DNA of 64,000 nt from Brachypodius melanocephalos (Eukaryota > Chordata > Aves > Passeriformes > Pycnonotidae). Made by a program: the position numbers and the translations under genes. Below the pieces are notes generated by a model, which searched no databases, was not told the origin of the DNA, and saw only the letters and a program-made list of their open reading frames with translations. Shown in pieces: positions 48,961 to 63,000 of this stretch. The DNA lies in assembly GCA_013398615.1 (NCBI GenBank), contig VZSR01003807.1, forward strand, positions 43,243,898 through 43,307,897, given 5' to 3'. Position 1 is the stretch's first letter, and each line of letters starts with the position of its first letter.

Positions 48961-51900
48961 GCTTCTTCATTTAGTAGCATTGTTTTAGCAACATGTACAA
49001 ATATTGTGTAGCTCTAATAATGTGCAATTGCTGTTTCGCGCTTGTTTGTATAGTCTTCTGTAAATATATCAACACTTAAAAGTAGGGAATTAAAGGCTCT
49101 GGTACTCCCTTTTTTGTTGTCAGTGACAAAATGACCATGGATAGGAGAGAAATGAGGGAGGGCCCAGAGTCAGCTTTTCGAAAAGTCCACGGTTTGCTTT
49201 TTAGTTTAAGAAAAATGTATACTGTGGAAACACTGTTAACATTAAAGAGTTAGCTATCCACCATGATCATGCAGGTATAAACCATCTGGAGCAGTGTCAA
49301 AACCAAGCACTGCTGCTTAAATGTAGCAGGGAAACATTTAACCTGCTGGTTTTAGCTATCCTGTGAGGAAGCTGTAGGATTGGGTGGCTTCACTTCTGGG
49401 TTTTGTAGTAAGCTGTTATTCACATGCTGTGACTGTAGATGTATAAAGCTCTATAAAGGGCCCAGCAGATTTGGAAAGGGTTTCCTAGTCTCACATGTTT
49501 ACTCTTAAAGAAGAGAAACAGGTTCTTCTCACACTGAAGGAGGACTTCCCATGTGGTCCATGTCTCAAATCAAGCTTGGTGTTAAGATGGCTCTATTAAC
49601 CTACTTCTGTGTTGTCAGGTCACCCAGGGATGGCATTGAACTCGTAGCCAATGACATGATGTGTCAGTGTGTTGGTCTCCCCAGAAAACTCAGTTACAGC
49701 TCCCTGGAGCAACTGCTGGGGCTCATCTGCCCTTGGCAAAGACTGGCTGTCAGGCAGTCGCCCTCCTCTGCCCTGGGAGTGTAAACTGCACCAAAAAAAG
49801 CCAGGGCCTCTGTGGAAACACTGACGTTGTGGGCTGAAGGACCTGCAACTGCAGACTTAGAGCATGTCTGCGGGAAAAATACTGCTCTTGTGTGAGCACA
49901 GCCCCTCATGGGTGCCAGAGCCACTTGTGAAGTTTTATTGGTGCTCATTCCAAGAGTCAGAGCCTGAACCGATATCCCAAATTTAGCTGGCCCTTAGTTA
50001 AATTCAGACGGACCAGCTTCTGGAGGAGGTGTAACAAGGGGCTGATGAGCACAGCACCCTGTGCCTTCCCACTGCCTGCCCCAGCGCAAGGGGCACAGCC
50101 ACAGCCTGTCAGCGCCTTCAGGTGGGAGGGAAGCTGCCTGCTCTGTCCCTCCATCTCTCAGGACATTCATTCACCTACTTTGCTTTATTTTGGGGGATAA
50201 AATCTAGGAAATTTCCAGCTGCCAGGATGGTGGCGACTCACAGAGCTCACTTCTGCCCTGGAGGGGAGAACACACAAGGAAGGACCGAAGTGGCAGCGCT
50301 TGTGTTTGTGCAAGGCATTAGTGGGAAGCACTTTGGGTATGCACAGAGTGGTGGTGGAGACAGCCAAAGTAAATGGCAACTACCTCTGTGGTTTAGGGAG
50401 CTAAACCACAAAGTTTTGTTTTGAACTTGTTCCACTGAAATATTTTTCTAACAGAGCTGTGCCATAAAACTGAGATGAGAATGTTTTATTTTGATACATG
50501 CACATGATCTTGAGAAAGGTCTAAAACATTTATAATGGCCACATTAATTGCAAAAGTGTGATTTAGCTAACCAAACCTGGGAATACTCTTCATAAAATTA
50601 CATTTTAATTGATTTATTTTGCTTTGTTTGCCAGGGATGGGTAATAAACTGAAAGAAAAATATTAAATATCTTCATTCCCTGGGGTTAATCAGGCCAAGT
50701 ATTATCCCTGCAAAGTTAAAACAGTAAGTATGACTGGAGAGTATCTACAGTTTAAAAATAATCCTCCAAGGAAGCGGTCAAAGTATCTACCAAAGTGTTT
50801 TGCAACTAAATAAAGACACATAATGGCATTGCTTTTTGGATGTTAGGTTCACATATCTTCAGAGTTGCATTACATTGTAGGCAAAATTTTAGTATGGCTT
50901 AATTGACCCATTTGTACCTATAATGGAACTGGAGCTTCAGCTTCATAAAACCTGTTCTTTAACACGTGTCTCTCTTCAGTGGGGCAGGTAGATTGGATGT
51001 TTGGTGTGTCCTGCTTTGTCTGCACCTTGAAAGGCTGTCACTCCTGGCTGGCACAGGCAGCCAGTCCAGTAGGGTCTGGGGCCAGGGTAGTAACATGGCC
51101 CTGCTCCCACTCTCCAAAGATGCTGTAATCCAACACACTTCATTGCCCCGAAAGGAGATGAGCTGAAGATTTGACATTCTCAGAGCTGGCTTGGGATCTG
51201 GTCAGAATAGGGCTGGGGTGGGGATTGTCCTGCCTCACCCCTGGGCTCTGATTCCTGAAGGCTGTTATGTACCCAGTGAGTTTATTGACCTGCCCAAGAG
51301 CCATAACTTGCAGCAATTAATGGCAGCTCAGATTTTTCCCTATTTTTAGTCTTGGGCTGCACTTTATGGGATGAGGTGAAAACTATTTTTCACTATGAAA
51401 AGCCAAGTTAAGAGGGTTTAATTAGGCCCAAGTGTTTACCTTGTCTGATAAACTCACAGAATGCTTTAAAAAAATTTTTTATATTGTATATGCAATGCAT
51501 TAGACATTTTTGCAGGAAATATTCTATAGACATTGTAATTTCTAGTCTTACTGAATGCAGGGGGAACGCTTAAAATTCAACTGGCTCTTTCTATTTTTAT
51601 TTAATGTATAAATCAGATATAATTCATGCATAGTTCCTTCTAGGTTTAGACATTTATTGAGCACTATGTTATAAACATTTTGTGACAGCTGTTTCAAATT
51701 TCAGAATAGGAAAGGAAAAAAAAAGAAACCTCATATTTTCACTTCTCCAATTTCCTCTGAAAGCTTACACAAGGAAGCCTTGAATTCTCAGCATCCAAAC
51801 TGGCAGCTGAAATTAAGAGTCTTGAATTACTTCTGAGAACTAGGACTTGGGATCTTTATTCCTATATGGGACCCTCAGACCAGTGTAGGCAGATCTGTAG

Positions 51901-54900
51901 TACTTAGTTAACTGAAAATGCAGAATTTTAGTAGAACTGTTCAAAACTACAATGCACATAATTCTGATACTTAATAAACAGGTGCTCTTAGGAAGTCTGT
52001 GAAGGGTTTCTCTGCATCAAGAGGAAGCTCAGGATCAGTCTAGTTCTTCAGTCACATTTGAAAAAATTATTATGGAACCCTGTATTTTAACTCTTTCTTT
52101 AAAATAAGTTTCTATTTCTCTCCTTTTCTCTTTTATGGTAAAGACACCATGATAATGACACTTTTTTTCTTTACAGTTTAAAATATAAAAACCCCATTTT
52201 GTTATGCTGGCACACATCAACAACACCCCCCACTACTGGTGGTTCTACTGGTGGTTGCTTCTTCCTCATCCTCAGTCACCACCATACCACACCCAAAGCT
52301 GGCAGTTCCCAGTGATCCTGCCTGGATAGGAGCTGTGTGTGCCCAACGCCATGGAGGTGACCTGTGTAACTGGCACTGGTGGCCATGGTCCTGCATGACC
52401 TCAGGCATTGCTGTGGAGGTCATCACATGCAGCTCTTCAATGAGGAAAGCTGTATCTACAGTAAGCACCTGTTTTTTCCTCCTCCTCCCCAAATCTGACG
52501 CTTTTATAAGGTTGAGTTTTGAGGCAATTCCCAGCACTTGACTTCTCCCAAGGCTACAGACTGCCTGGTCCTGGAGAGGACACTACATTCCAGGCTGCAG
52601 CAGGTACCTGTTGCTTACTGTTCTTTCATTGCTCAGCTGCTGCTCCCTTTTCCAAAGCAGAAGCAAATTCTCCCAGCTTTCCACATTGCCCTGTTTAAAC
52701 AATAGAGAATTGTCCATCTGTGCATTGTTACATGTTTGGGGAACTCTTTACTCAGTCATTATCCCTGTTTTCAAGAACTTTGGTATTATCCCACCTTCAG
52801 ACCATGCAGACACCTGGTGCCAAGCTCCATTCACCCAGAGAGATGATGACAAACCCATGACCCTGTGCCAGGGTGGAGCAGCCTTGCCAACACTGAGGAG
52901 CTGCACAATCCCTTGGGAAACAGAGAGCCCAGCCCAGGCCCAGCCTACATGGGGAGTACCATTGTTTTTAAGGACAGAGGCGTAGGAGGTTGCAAAAATG
53001 AGCCTTCCTGTGACTTTATATGAAATTTCCCAGAAGGCCATCCTCAGGTATCAGAGTTTGTTTATGGTAATGGAGGCTCAGTGCCATAAAGCTGGCAAGA
53101 ATATGTCCCAAAAGTGTTTTTTAGAAGCTTTTCACCACTTTGGATAAAATGCTGCTGACAACGTTTCAATCTTGAAGCCTCCTGCAACCATCAGATAATT
53201 AAGAAGTGTTGCTGAGTCACCCCTGCCTAGCGTGAGTGCCTCCCTGGGGCACGGCTGGGAACATCGCTGCCTGTTTTAGATGTGTCCCCAAACACTGCAG
53301 ATGTGAGTGATGGAGTAACACACCCAGTGGCACAATCTCTGCTGTCTCATTTGCTGCACTGCTGCTGAGATAATAGGACTCCTACCAGGTAAATTCAAGA
53401 CTGAGTTTGGACAGAACTTTGCAAAGATCTTTTAATATAAGCTCGGAAGAATGATAAATTTATATAATAAAAGTCACACTATAGTTCAAGGATCTTTGCT
53501 GTCTCATCTGGGACATGTTTGTTGAAATTAGATGTAGGATGAAAGCTGTGTCAGAGACAACTCTCCTATTGGCACCTGAGTAAATCCCAGTGAGCATCAT
53601 ACACTTTTTTCAGAAATAATTTTGGAAATTATACAAATCCCAGTGTTTTGGTATAAAAATAGGATTTTGCTGACTGAATCCTTTGGTATAAAATAAAAAG
53701 ATAGGATTTAAAAATATCATATCCAATGTGAAATTTGTGACCAGATAACTCCAGTTTGGTGGTTGCCTAACCCTAAATTGTCTATTAAGTGAAATGTTTC
53801 CAGCATCCCTGATGGCCCACTTGTGGGCAGCCTCGGATGGTAAAATTCCAGCATCAGGAGGCAGCTGGGAATTAATGAAACATTACAAGATTCTGCACAG
53901 ATGGATACTGAGAGAGCAGATACAGAAAAGAGTGTATTGAATTGGAGAGTTTCTGACCCAAGGATATTTTTTAAGAAATGGCTTGAGAATGAGAAGAGGA
54001 GCTCTCATGCCATTGTCAGATGGGGTGTGTATAGAGGAGATGGGCACACCTCTCCTACTCTCTTTCTCATCCAGAACTGACTGGATGTCACTGACATGGA
54101 GATAAGTAGAAATGATGAGTGTTTCAAAAGAGGCTTATGTTGCATTCAATATCTGATGCATTTATGGATCTACAAATATAATTTTACCTTCCTGTAACAT
54201 GAGCTAAAAGCTTTATTCAAAAGTCCTGAGCCTACTTTGAGCAGGATTTCTGCAAGGGTGGAAATTTGTAAACTCTAGTGGAACAACTATCCCTATGATT
54301 GTTCATTTTTCGGTCCTGAAGCACCAACAGTCTCTGCAGTGTTCCCTGAGGGGTCTGGTTTTCTGTGTTCATGTACAGCCCTGACCTGCTGCAGCTCTGT
54401 AATGTGGGATCACATGACTGCAAACAGGGCTGAGTGGGAGAAAACCATGAAACCCCTCCCTGAGTGTCTCCACTGGAGCTGGGATTAAGCTCAGGCACAG
54501 ATTCCTGGGCTTTGCCTGTGCCCAACCGTGCTCCTCACTGAACCTAACTGCATGGCTTGGCTCATGGCTTGGCTGGACCTGCCTCTTCATTATTGTTATG
54601 TTTGTTTGGTTTTGTTTTGGTTTTTTTTTAATTTGGAGACTAGAAAAGGGAAAGAGGAAATCAAACACAGAAATTGAACAATGTTTGCTGCAAATGTAGT
54701 GAGATAGACTGCTGGTAAAACACTCTGACGCCTCAGACACCAGCCTGGAGAGCCCCTGGGAACATTTTTTCCTCCTCAAATACCCTTGTCCCACCACCAC
54801 AGCCCCAGACCATGGCACCAGCCAGAGCAGTGGCTGTGAGCATCTGCATCCCTACTGGTGCCTGCTCCCTTCTGGCACCACAGCCCAAGAGCCTGCTGAC

Positions 54901-56698
54901 TTATATCATGGCCCATGGCCAGTGGATTTACTTGCACTTCTGGCCTCAGGCTTTCTCTTTCCTTATTCCTACTGGGAAACTTTGAATTTTCCTTGTTCTT
55001 GCTGCTTGACTTTGGGCTTGTCCCACCTCCCTTGCCTTCCACTCACTCTTGTCTGCATCCCTTTTCAACAAGAAGTCTCAGAAGACAGCCCAGTATGAGG
55101 ATGAAAGTAGTGACAGTCACATATGTTCACATCAATGTCAGTGCCAGCCCCGTTAACCACAGCTGTGTTACAGCCTTCCTCCCAACCCTGGTGATCATTT
55201 GGATGGGAGCTCCACTCAACTGCTGACACCACCCCAGGCTCCAAGAGTCAAAACTCATGGAAAAACTCAGAGCAGAAAAACAGGGTAATTGTCACAATGT
55301 TTAGGATTTACACAGTGCTGTTCACACAGGTCATGTCAGCATTTCGATTTCTGTGTTCACTTGGCACTGTTTTCCTCCTGATTTTGCAAGGATAACTGTG
55401 GGCAAGATAAGAGAACCTTTGATTATCTTTTAGATGTAAGTCTCCTGTGAGAGAGAATTAGTGAAAATCAGCTGAACCCTTGAAATGGTCTCTTTTCATG
55501 GATGAAAACTGGGAAGCTGTTGAGAGGCTAAGGTCATTATTTGAAAAATAATCCTCAGTTTCTGAGGTAAAGGATTCTTTGATTTTTCTGTCTCCAATTT
55601 TCTTTGCCTCTCTCTCCTTTATATATATCTACAGTGAAAGTTGCAAATATGTCAGAGTGGGGATGGCTTGTAAAGAAATGCAATGAGACCATAGGAAACT
55701 GATGAGATGCTTTCTCTGGAAGCCAAGCTGCAGGACAAGAGAGGCAATTCACAAGTGGTAGAACAGCTGGCAACTCCAACCCACACCATCTGGATTTGTG
55801 TGATTTTATAATATTTATTGTCACTAACTCTGAGAGGAATATGAATAGAGCTGGCTGCAAGTGGAAATGAGCTGGCTTTTCAATAGAGCGAATTGTGTGT
55901 GGAGTCTTGGCAGGAGCACATGGCAGGGAGAGCATCTGATACCAGCCAGCCAGCCATGCATTACCACTTCATTGGTCAGGCTGGCTGCATGGAACAACAA
56001 CAGAAACATTTTCAGTCAAGCAAGGGAAGCCCTGCTGGAAAACTGGCATTTCAAATCTGTCATTTGGAGAGGGGAGATATAAAGTTGCCAGCTCTCCATC
56101 TTTAGTCTTGTGTGAAGCTTTTGAGACGCGCATCATTTTTTCCTGAAAACCTTCACATCATTAGATGTCAGATTACTCTGGAATCTTACAGTTGAAAAAA
56201 TTCTTTTTGAGTCTTTTAATTAAGAAAATCTGTGACCCACCTCTACCTAACAGCTGCAGAAAATGGAAGAACCCCTGAGTGCATTTTCTTATGTCTTCTG
56301 ATTTGAGACAGTTTGTGGTTTTGAGATTCTTACATGTGATTGTGAAAACAGTGAGTTGTCAGTGTTGAGCATATTTGTGTAAATAGCGTGATTGCTGCCT
56401 TAGGAAACTGTTCTCTGAGGTGCCTGTTTTGCTCCATGAATGCCAAAGGGAACACTGCTGTTCTTAGGACAGCTGTCCTAATTGAAAGCTCAAACTGGGA
56501 CAGGAAGAGTTTAGGGTTTTATATTTCTGTTCTTCATCTCTGAAATGGGATAACATGTTTTTTTCCTTTCTTCAGATCAGCCAAAGGATAAATTATTCTT
56601 ATGATACCACAATCTGGTAATTATATGAAAGTTCAACCAGTCTTACTTTCAAATGTTTTTACTTCTAGAGGAGCACTGGAAAAGCTTAAAACTTCAAG

Positions 56699-56939
56699 TC
56701 CTTCCTTCCTTCCTTCCTTCCTTCCTTCCTTCCTTCCTTCCTTCCTTCCTTCCTTCCTTCCTTCCTTCCTTCCTTCCTTCCTTCCTTCCTTCCTTCCTTC
56801 CTTCCTTCCTTCCTTCCTTCCTTCCTTCCTTCCTTCCTTCCTTCCTTCCTTCCTTCCTTCCTTCCTTCCTTCCTTCCTTCCCTCCTTCCCTCCTTCCCTC
56901 CTTCCCTCCTTCCCTCCTTCCCTCCCTCCCTCCCTCCCT
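56699..56939. repeat. (CCTT)n / (CCCT)n compound microsatellite
   Basis: About 45 perfect CCTT units (56699-56880), then about five TCCCTCCT-type octamer units, then about five CCCT units to 56939. The complementary strand is a GGAA array. Open frames of up to 116 codons here (Phe-Leu-Pro-Ser or Lys-Glu-Gly-Arg repeats) are artefacts. Confidence 0.98.
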
Positions 56940-59399
56940 GGGATTCACTAGTATTTGTAGTACATCAATTTACAAAACCTCTTAGGCTGAGGAATAGCGT
57001 AGTGAGACATGAATTCCAGAGAAGATGGAGTGACATCTTTTAAGCAGCAGACAAAAATACATTTTTTATCCTGCTTGCCCTGACTGCAATGCCTCAAAAG
57101 CAAAAAGGACAGAGAGTGGTGCTAGCTTTGCTGTTCTTAGCAGAAATGGGTGATAAAAGCAACAGCAAAGAGGAATGAAAAGATCAGGCACTGGCCAGAT
57201 TATATTAACAAGATAGCCCTCTAGAAAAGCCTGCAATGGGGACAGAAATATCTTCATTGAGACTTCTCAGTAACTAGTACATTAAGACGACACTGAGGAG
57301 GAGACAAAGTTTGTGTCTTTAACTCAGGCACCATGGTAAAGTTAAATCAAGAAGCAAAGAAGGAAACTCAGCTGTTCCTGTCAGCTTTCTCAGCATGGTG
57401 TGAGCTGCTTGTGCATACATTTAAAAGGGAGAGCTCAGCTAGAGGAACAGCAAGAGGGTCAGAAGGCACAGCCTGTGTGAAACATTCACTCTTCTCCGAA
57501 TAGGCCCAGAGTAAAACCAACCTGTGCCTGGGATGGTCCCACTCTGGAGTGCCCTGTTCCACTCCCCAGGATCAGGGCTTGTCTCTGAAAAACATCTGTG
57601 CAGCTGTTAAGGCAAATGGAGAAGAGTGGATCCTCAGCAAGATTCAGACATGTTCAGCCTCTCAAAGCAGCTGCCTGCACAACAGAAGATTTGAAACCCT
57701 TTGTGAGAGGGAAATGCTCTGTTGAAACGAGTGCTTCGTGTAGGTGGGTATTTGACATCCCTTTCTCAAGGTGATAGAAGAGTCTTGACAGAGCAGGAGT
57801 GCTGGGAAGGAAACTTCATAGACACAAAGCATTTTCAAATCTCTCTTCCCTTATCAAGTGATATCACTCTTCTACTTCAAGAGGAAGGACTTGGAATTTT
57901 TCAGCCTGACACTGACTTCATCCATTTTACCAGTTTTTGTGTCCCTCAGGTGAAATCTCATAGTAGCTGGAAAAAAAGCAAATCTCAAGGCACACATGAA
58001 AGAAGGGAATGCCAGCTGTTCTTCCTGGGCACAGGATACCTCCCACTCTGAATGCCTTGTGTGTGTACAGCAGGATCTGTCCCTCCCAGAGGCTTTTCCT
58101 GAATAAGGCTATATAATACTAAAGAAGTTCCTTTATGTTGAATTTCCCAAGGGTATTTTGAACAATGCTCCATCACAAAGCTGTAAGTTTATTCATTTTG
58201 TATTGCATTTTGTGGCAAGACAGAAAAAAATGGTCCTGTTTCAGAAATGCTGGCATGTGCAGAGAGAAAGATAAAGTGGGCATCAGCATCTTCTCTTTTT
58301 CCTGATCAGACGAGCTCACCCAGAGCCCCAGCTTCCAGCAGCTGCTCAGACATTCCCAGGCACAAGTCCTGACTCCTGACAGGTTTCAGAGGATGAAGAG
58401 GGCAGGCTGGTGCTAGCCCAGCCAGCTGTGCTAGGCTTCCCAAAGGTCTCCCACTCTTCGGCCTCAGTGGTCTGTGCTTGATGACACAGGAGACTGAGTG
58501 TCTGCGTGAGTGAGTGGGTCTTTATGTGTGCTCAGCCATTAAACAGAGGGTCAATATGGTCTTGAAACAAAATTATTCAATTGAAAATCATTGTTAGCAA
58601 ATATTCACTCAGATCCATAACACTGAAATTCCTATAAATGCAGGTGTTTCACAGCCAGATAGAGCACCCACTATTCTTGAAAGAATAGAAGAGTTGTATC
58701 TTTTTCAGGTGCTCCTGTTTAGCAGACAAATGGAAACATGACCATCATATAGAACAAGATGTGTAGTTAGAAGAACAAATCCTTCAGATCCTTGGTAAGA
58801 AGATTGTATTTAAACATATTCAGCATGTTGTCCAGGCATATCCAGAAAAAATCAGTTGTATGATCAATATGCCACAAGCATCTCATTTTTTAATTTATCT
58901 CTCTGAGGGATTTGTTTTTGATCTTTCTGATCAGGCAAGAACAATTACTGTGCCTCTGAGCCCTTCCCTGCCTCTAGTCTCCAATTAGTCACATCTGATA
59001 TAGTTTTTCAATGTAAAAATAAGGTCATCTCTTCAACTGTTTGTGTCTAAATCCTATCATAACTAGCTCAGACAAACAGCCAGCCCAGGGCTTTCTGCAC
59101 CCACGTTTTCAGAATCGTCATCTTTTAAAAAGTTTGCCTGGGCTGTAGGAAAGTGACTGATTGAATTTTTGTTTGCTTGAGATAGCTCCTGGTGTTCTGA
59201 GAAGCACAGAACTGATAATGGCCTATAAACAAGTGAAGAAGTGATTGGCAAGGAAGGGATGTAGGGTGATACAGACAAGCGATCTTATATCCAACATAAG
59301 GCAGAGAGGAAATGGGGCTATCCTAATGGTACACACACAAATAGGGTCAGTCTACATGACAGCAGGCTGAGACAAGACCTCATACAACATCTGGGACAT
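56940..59399. other. Intergenic stretch, nothing recognised
   Basis: No gene, RNA gene or clear repeat family. Short open frames are unsupported. Confidence 0.35.
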
Positions 59400-59615
59400 C
59401 AGAACAATGGGGAGTTGCCTTCATATGAGAGAGCAAGGAGGGTGCAGCTCTCTGTCTTGGGGAGGGCGGTGAGCCAGCTGAGAGCTTACGGATCAGGGTT
59501 AGAAGGTAGATCATTACGGATGACATTGTGATGGATGTCTGCTACAGACACCTGAACAGGAAGAAGTAGAAAAAGCCTTCTTCAGACAACCGGAAGAACC
59601 AAAATGTACAAGTGG
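59400..59615 (+). mobile_element. CR1 LINE, endonuclease-domain fragment
   Basis: The series GGTGCAGCTCTCTGTCTTGG, GAGCCAGCTGAGAGCTTACG, GATGACATTGTGATGGATGT and CTGCTACAGACACCTGAACA then AAAGCCTTCTTCAGACAAC corresponds to the CR1 ORF2 segment LCLG..DE..ESLWVRI then DIVVGVCYRPPDQEEEVDEAFF.QL. It is diverged, with frame disruptions. Confidence 0.75.
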
Positions 59616-59949
59616 TGTGTATATATAGCCAAAGCCAAAAAGGTTTTATAAATGTAATCCTGAGACAGTGGTGAGGTTCCATGGGACACGGTCCCCTACC
59701 CAGGAGGAAGCCTGGCCCTCAGCATACTGGACACCTCATTCCAGGTAGAGTTGTGTGGGAGGATGGCACAGAACCAAGGGTGCCAAGTCTCAGTGCCTGG
59801 TTGCTGCCCTGGGGCTCAGGCAGGGGACAGTGATGGTGTCCTTGTGGCAGGACATGCAGCAGGAGCTTTGGCAAGGAATGGAGTTGCAGAGAAGGTGAGC
59901 AGCTGCACACTGTCAGGATGAGTGAGCAAGAGATGGACAGGCTCTTTGA

Positions 59950-60012
59950 AGAGGCTGAACAGCCCCAAGGTCCCTTCTGAATGGAATTATTCCATGAATC
60001 TATGATATGAGG
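59950..60012 (+). mobile_element. Possible CR1-like 3' tail
   Basis: GAAGAGGCTGAACAGCCCC, CAAGGTCCCTTCTGAATGG and TTATTCCATGAATCTATGAT resemble a CR1 terminus (AGGTCCCTTCCAACC..ATTCTATGATTCTATG). Short and diverged, so the call is tentative. It may be the tail of the same insertion as the endonuclease fragment 350 bases upstream after internal loss, or a separate one. Confidence 0.5.
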
Positions 60013-63000
60013 ACAAACAAAAATAAGGAGATCTACCTTCATAGAAGCATGAAGGAAATTGTGAGCACAGGTAATTTAGTGATAGGTTGTATGAATAGAT
60101 TTGTAGAGTTACAGTAACTGAACGTTAATAACACTGAATAATGCTGAAAGGATAACCTAGACATCTCAAGCCAAGGTTTTGGACTCAACTTTGAGGATGA
60201 TGTTGAGCAACAAGACTGCTGAGATGGCTGAAAATACAACTTGTAAAGAAATATTTGACAGACTCACAATGTTAACCAAAAGAAGACAGGAGTCTGGAAG
60301 TGCTTCAAACTATATTTGGACAGTTCCAAAGAGGAAAGAAATCACCTAGTCTATGCTTGTGCTAGATATTGCAAAAATGCAGCATTCTAAATCTTCACAG
60401 ACTCCTAAAGCACTGGCCTTATGGGTAGCCTACCACATGGAAAGATCCTAACATTTTTGCAGGAAGGAATTTTTGTTAAGTGTTTTCACCCACTGAACGA
60501 AATGGCATAACCTGCTGCATTTAGCTGAGTTCCAGCCCTGGATAATTGCTTTTTGCTTGTGGAAATTAATTGTCCCCTTGGTTTGCCTGTTTCCACAGAT
60601 ATCTGGGAAGTTCCTTTTACCTTCAGGTTCCACATTGCTTTGCAGCAGTATTCTCTAGCTGAGGCCCATGATAGCATCTCAAAACATTACCAGGCTACAT
60701 GTCTTCATCAACAAAACCCTAAGCACAAGAAGGAAACAAATATTCATAGCACCACTGCCTCCATAAACATAAATATGTAGGAGAAGTGAGGAGAGGGATT
60801 AGGATAGTTAGTTAAAAAGACGTGGAGTTATTAGGGGACATTTTTATCCCCTGTGCCAATATCTAGCTGAGTGAAGATCCTGTATTTTCTCCACACCCCT
60901 ATCTGATGGGTTGACCTTGGCCAGCTGCTAGGTACTGAACCAGCCACTGTCTCACTCCCCATCCTCAACAAGATAGGTTGAGATAAGGGAAATTGTTCAC
61001 CAAGTACCATCATGGCAAAAAATACTAAACATGGGGAAGATTAAATTAAGTTATTACCAGCCACAGTAGAGTTGGATGATGATAAGCAAAGACAAAACCT
61101 AAACCATCCAAAATCCCCACATTTTCTCAGCTTCGACTTCATTCCTCCATTCCCAATTTATTCAAAGTTGCTGTTAAAGAAGGTTTACGTTCCTGTGCAG
61201 GAACTTGAACTTGGGTAGATCCAGCTGACCATAATATGTACGATATGTGGAATAGAAAACGTGATGATGAAATGTATACATTCCTGTTTCCTTTCTTTTC
61301 ACTAGTAAAGAAGTGTGTTCCTGTAAAGGTTAGGAAATAGGATTATTTTTGTAACTTATGTTTGCCTTTCTCATTTGTCTTCTGAGTTTTCCCTTTAACA
61401 CACTGGACAGTATCATTCATCATTGTATGAAAGCAGCCAGTGACCAACAAAGAGCTAGCTAAGTAAAAAATTGAACAGGCACCTCTCCAATCCTCCCCAA
61501 ATTGCTCATAGGTGTGTGTCCCTTACACACACGCAGCTCAGTGCTTTGGTGCTTGAAATGTGAGGGGCCAGATAATACAGCTCATTTTTTGGACAGATGG
61601 TCAGTGCTTCCTCAGTAAGCTCAACACATGGAGGAGACCTCGAAGTTACCCTGCAAATCCTTGTCACTTCAGCATTTGTCACTTGTCACTTGGCAGCCTG
61701 GGTACACCGTGGCCATTTCAACTCTTTGGGCATGTTCATAACCTTCTATCCAGGAACTCTGGGACAGAAATATGTCTGATCTGTGATACAGATATGCGCA
61801 TTTAAGTCACATTTTAAAAAGCAACAAAATAACAGCATAAGGTCCACAGTAAAGAATCCTACATCCAAGAGTTTGTTTCATCAAAATAGGATTTTGTGTA
61901 GGTTTTCCCAAAGTGCTTACATTGTTTGTGTTTTAAACTTCACAGTGTTTATAACTGTGGGCTCCCTGAGGTTTGCTACTAGTTCAATAGAGAAATATTG
62001 TTTAATATCTTCTCAAAATAGCTACAAGGTCATATCAAACTATCCTTTTTTAAGCAGGAGCCCTACAGAAAACAGCTGAACAATGACCATACTAATGGTC
62101 CTGAATGTGCTTGTATCAATATGTTATTTCACTGCATAAAGAAATCAATGTTATTTAAAAAAAATCATAGCAATTACAGGGACAGCCAATTTGAGAGTGC
62201 TATTTACTGAATAGCTAGTGACCAATTTTCCAGTCCTCCTGTTTAAATTAATGAATATTTAAAGAGGAGATTAATTCAATTTCCTCAGAACCTGCCCAGT
62301 TTCATTAACACAGCAGGGAAAACACAAAACATGTATTTGAATGCTTTATTCTTCAGGAGAAGCAATTCTACTTCAGATGTGTGGAAGATTAAAACAAACC
62401 ATAGATTAAAATTGTATTAACACAGTTTGTTCCACTCCTGTTATTTTTTAGTCTTAAACTCTACCAAATGAAACATGGCTAAAGTCCTATTTTTTTAATG
62501 AGTCTTTTCATACAATAATATACATGCTTTGTGAGAAGGCTGAAAAAACAGCTTTTTTTTTTTTTTTTTTTTTTTTTAAGTCACTAAGCAGCAACAACCA
62601 TTTGGAGGGGAAGGTGACTCCAACATGGCAAAGCCTGGTGCAGGCTAGGATGTCTCCCAAGTACAGTGATAGTGTATCAAAGCCACTCAAAATGCCAGCA
62701 TGCTTCACTGTGCATGGAGACTGTAAATGATACCAAAGCAGTACCTTATCTGGGTAGAACAAAGACTGTCAAAAAAAGGTTCCTTTCTTTTTCTTTTCTT
62801 CTTTTTTTTTTTTTTCCCCTGGATGAATTTCATTTACCTTTTCAACGGATTTTAAATCTTTTGTAAAATACTCCAAGGGCGCATAGCACAGTGTGAAACT
62901 TGTAATCAGCCTGAAAAGAGTGACAGAAAGCTGGCTCATTTGGTGTCTCCCAATGCTTTCTTTTATTCTAACCTGTCTGTTTACAGCTTAAATCAAAGGA

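Larger units (their letters stand above)
43336..56698. other. Downstream flank of OGFRL1, no further gene recognised
   Basis: AT-rich up to about 49 kb, which could belong to an extended 3'UTR, then mixed composition. Open frames up to about 150 codons (for example near 52.2-53.0 and 54.2-55.2 kb) show no known domain, and many overlap frames on the other strand. A poly-A run lies near 45003-45018. Confidence 0.35.

Noticed and set aside
54369..54818. 149-codon - strand open frame
   Set aside because: No recognisable domain, and overlapping frames exist nearby. No splice or promoter context.
56601..56985. Open frames of 84-116 codons over the CCTT array
   Set aside because: Translation of a tetranucleotide microsatellite (repeating FLPS or KEGR); no gene context.
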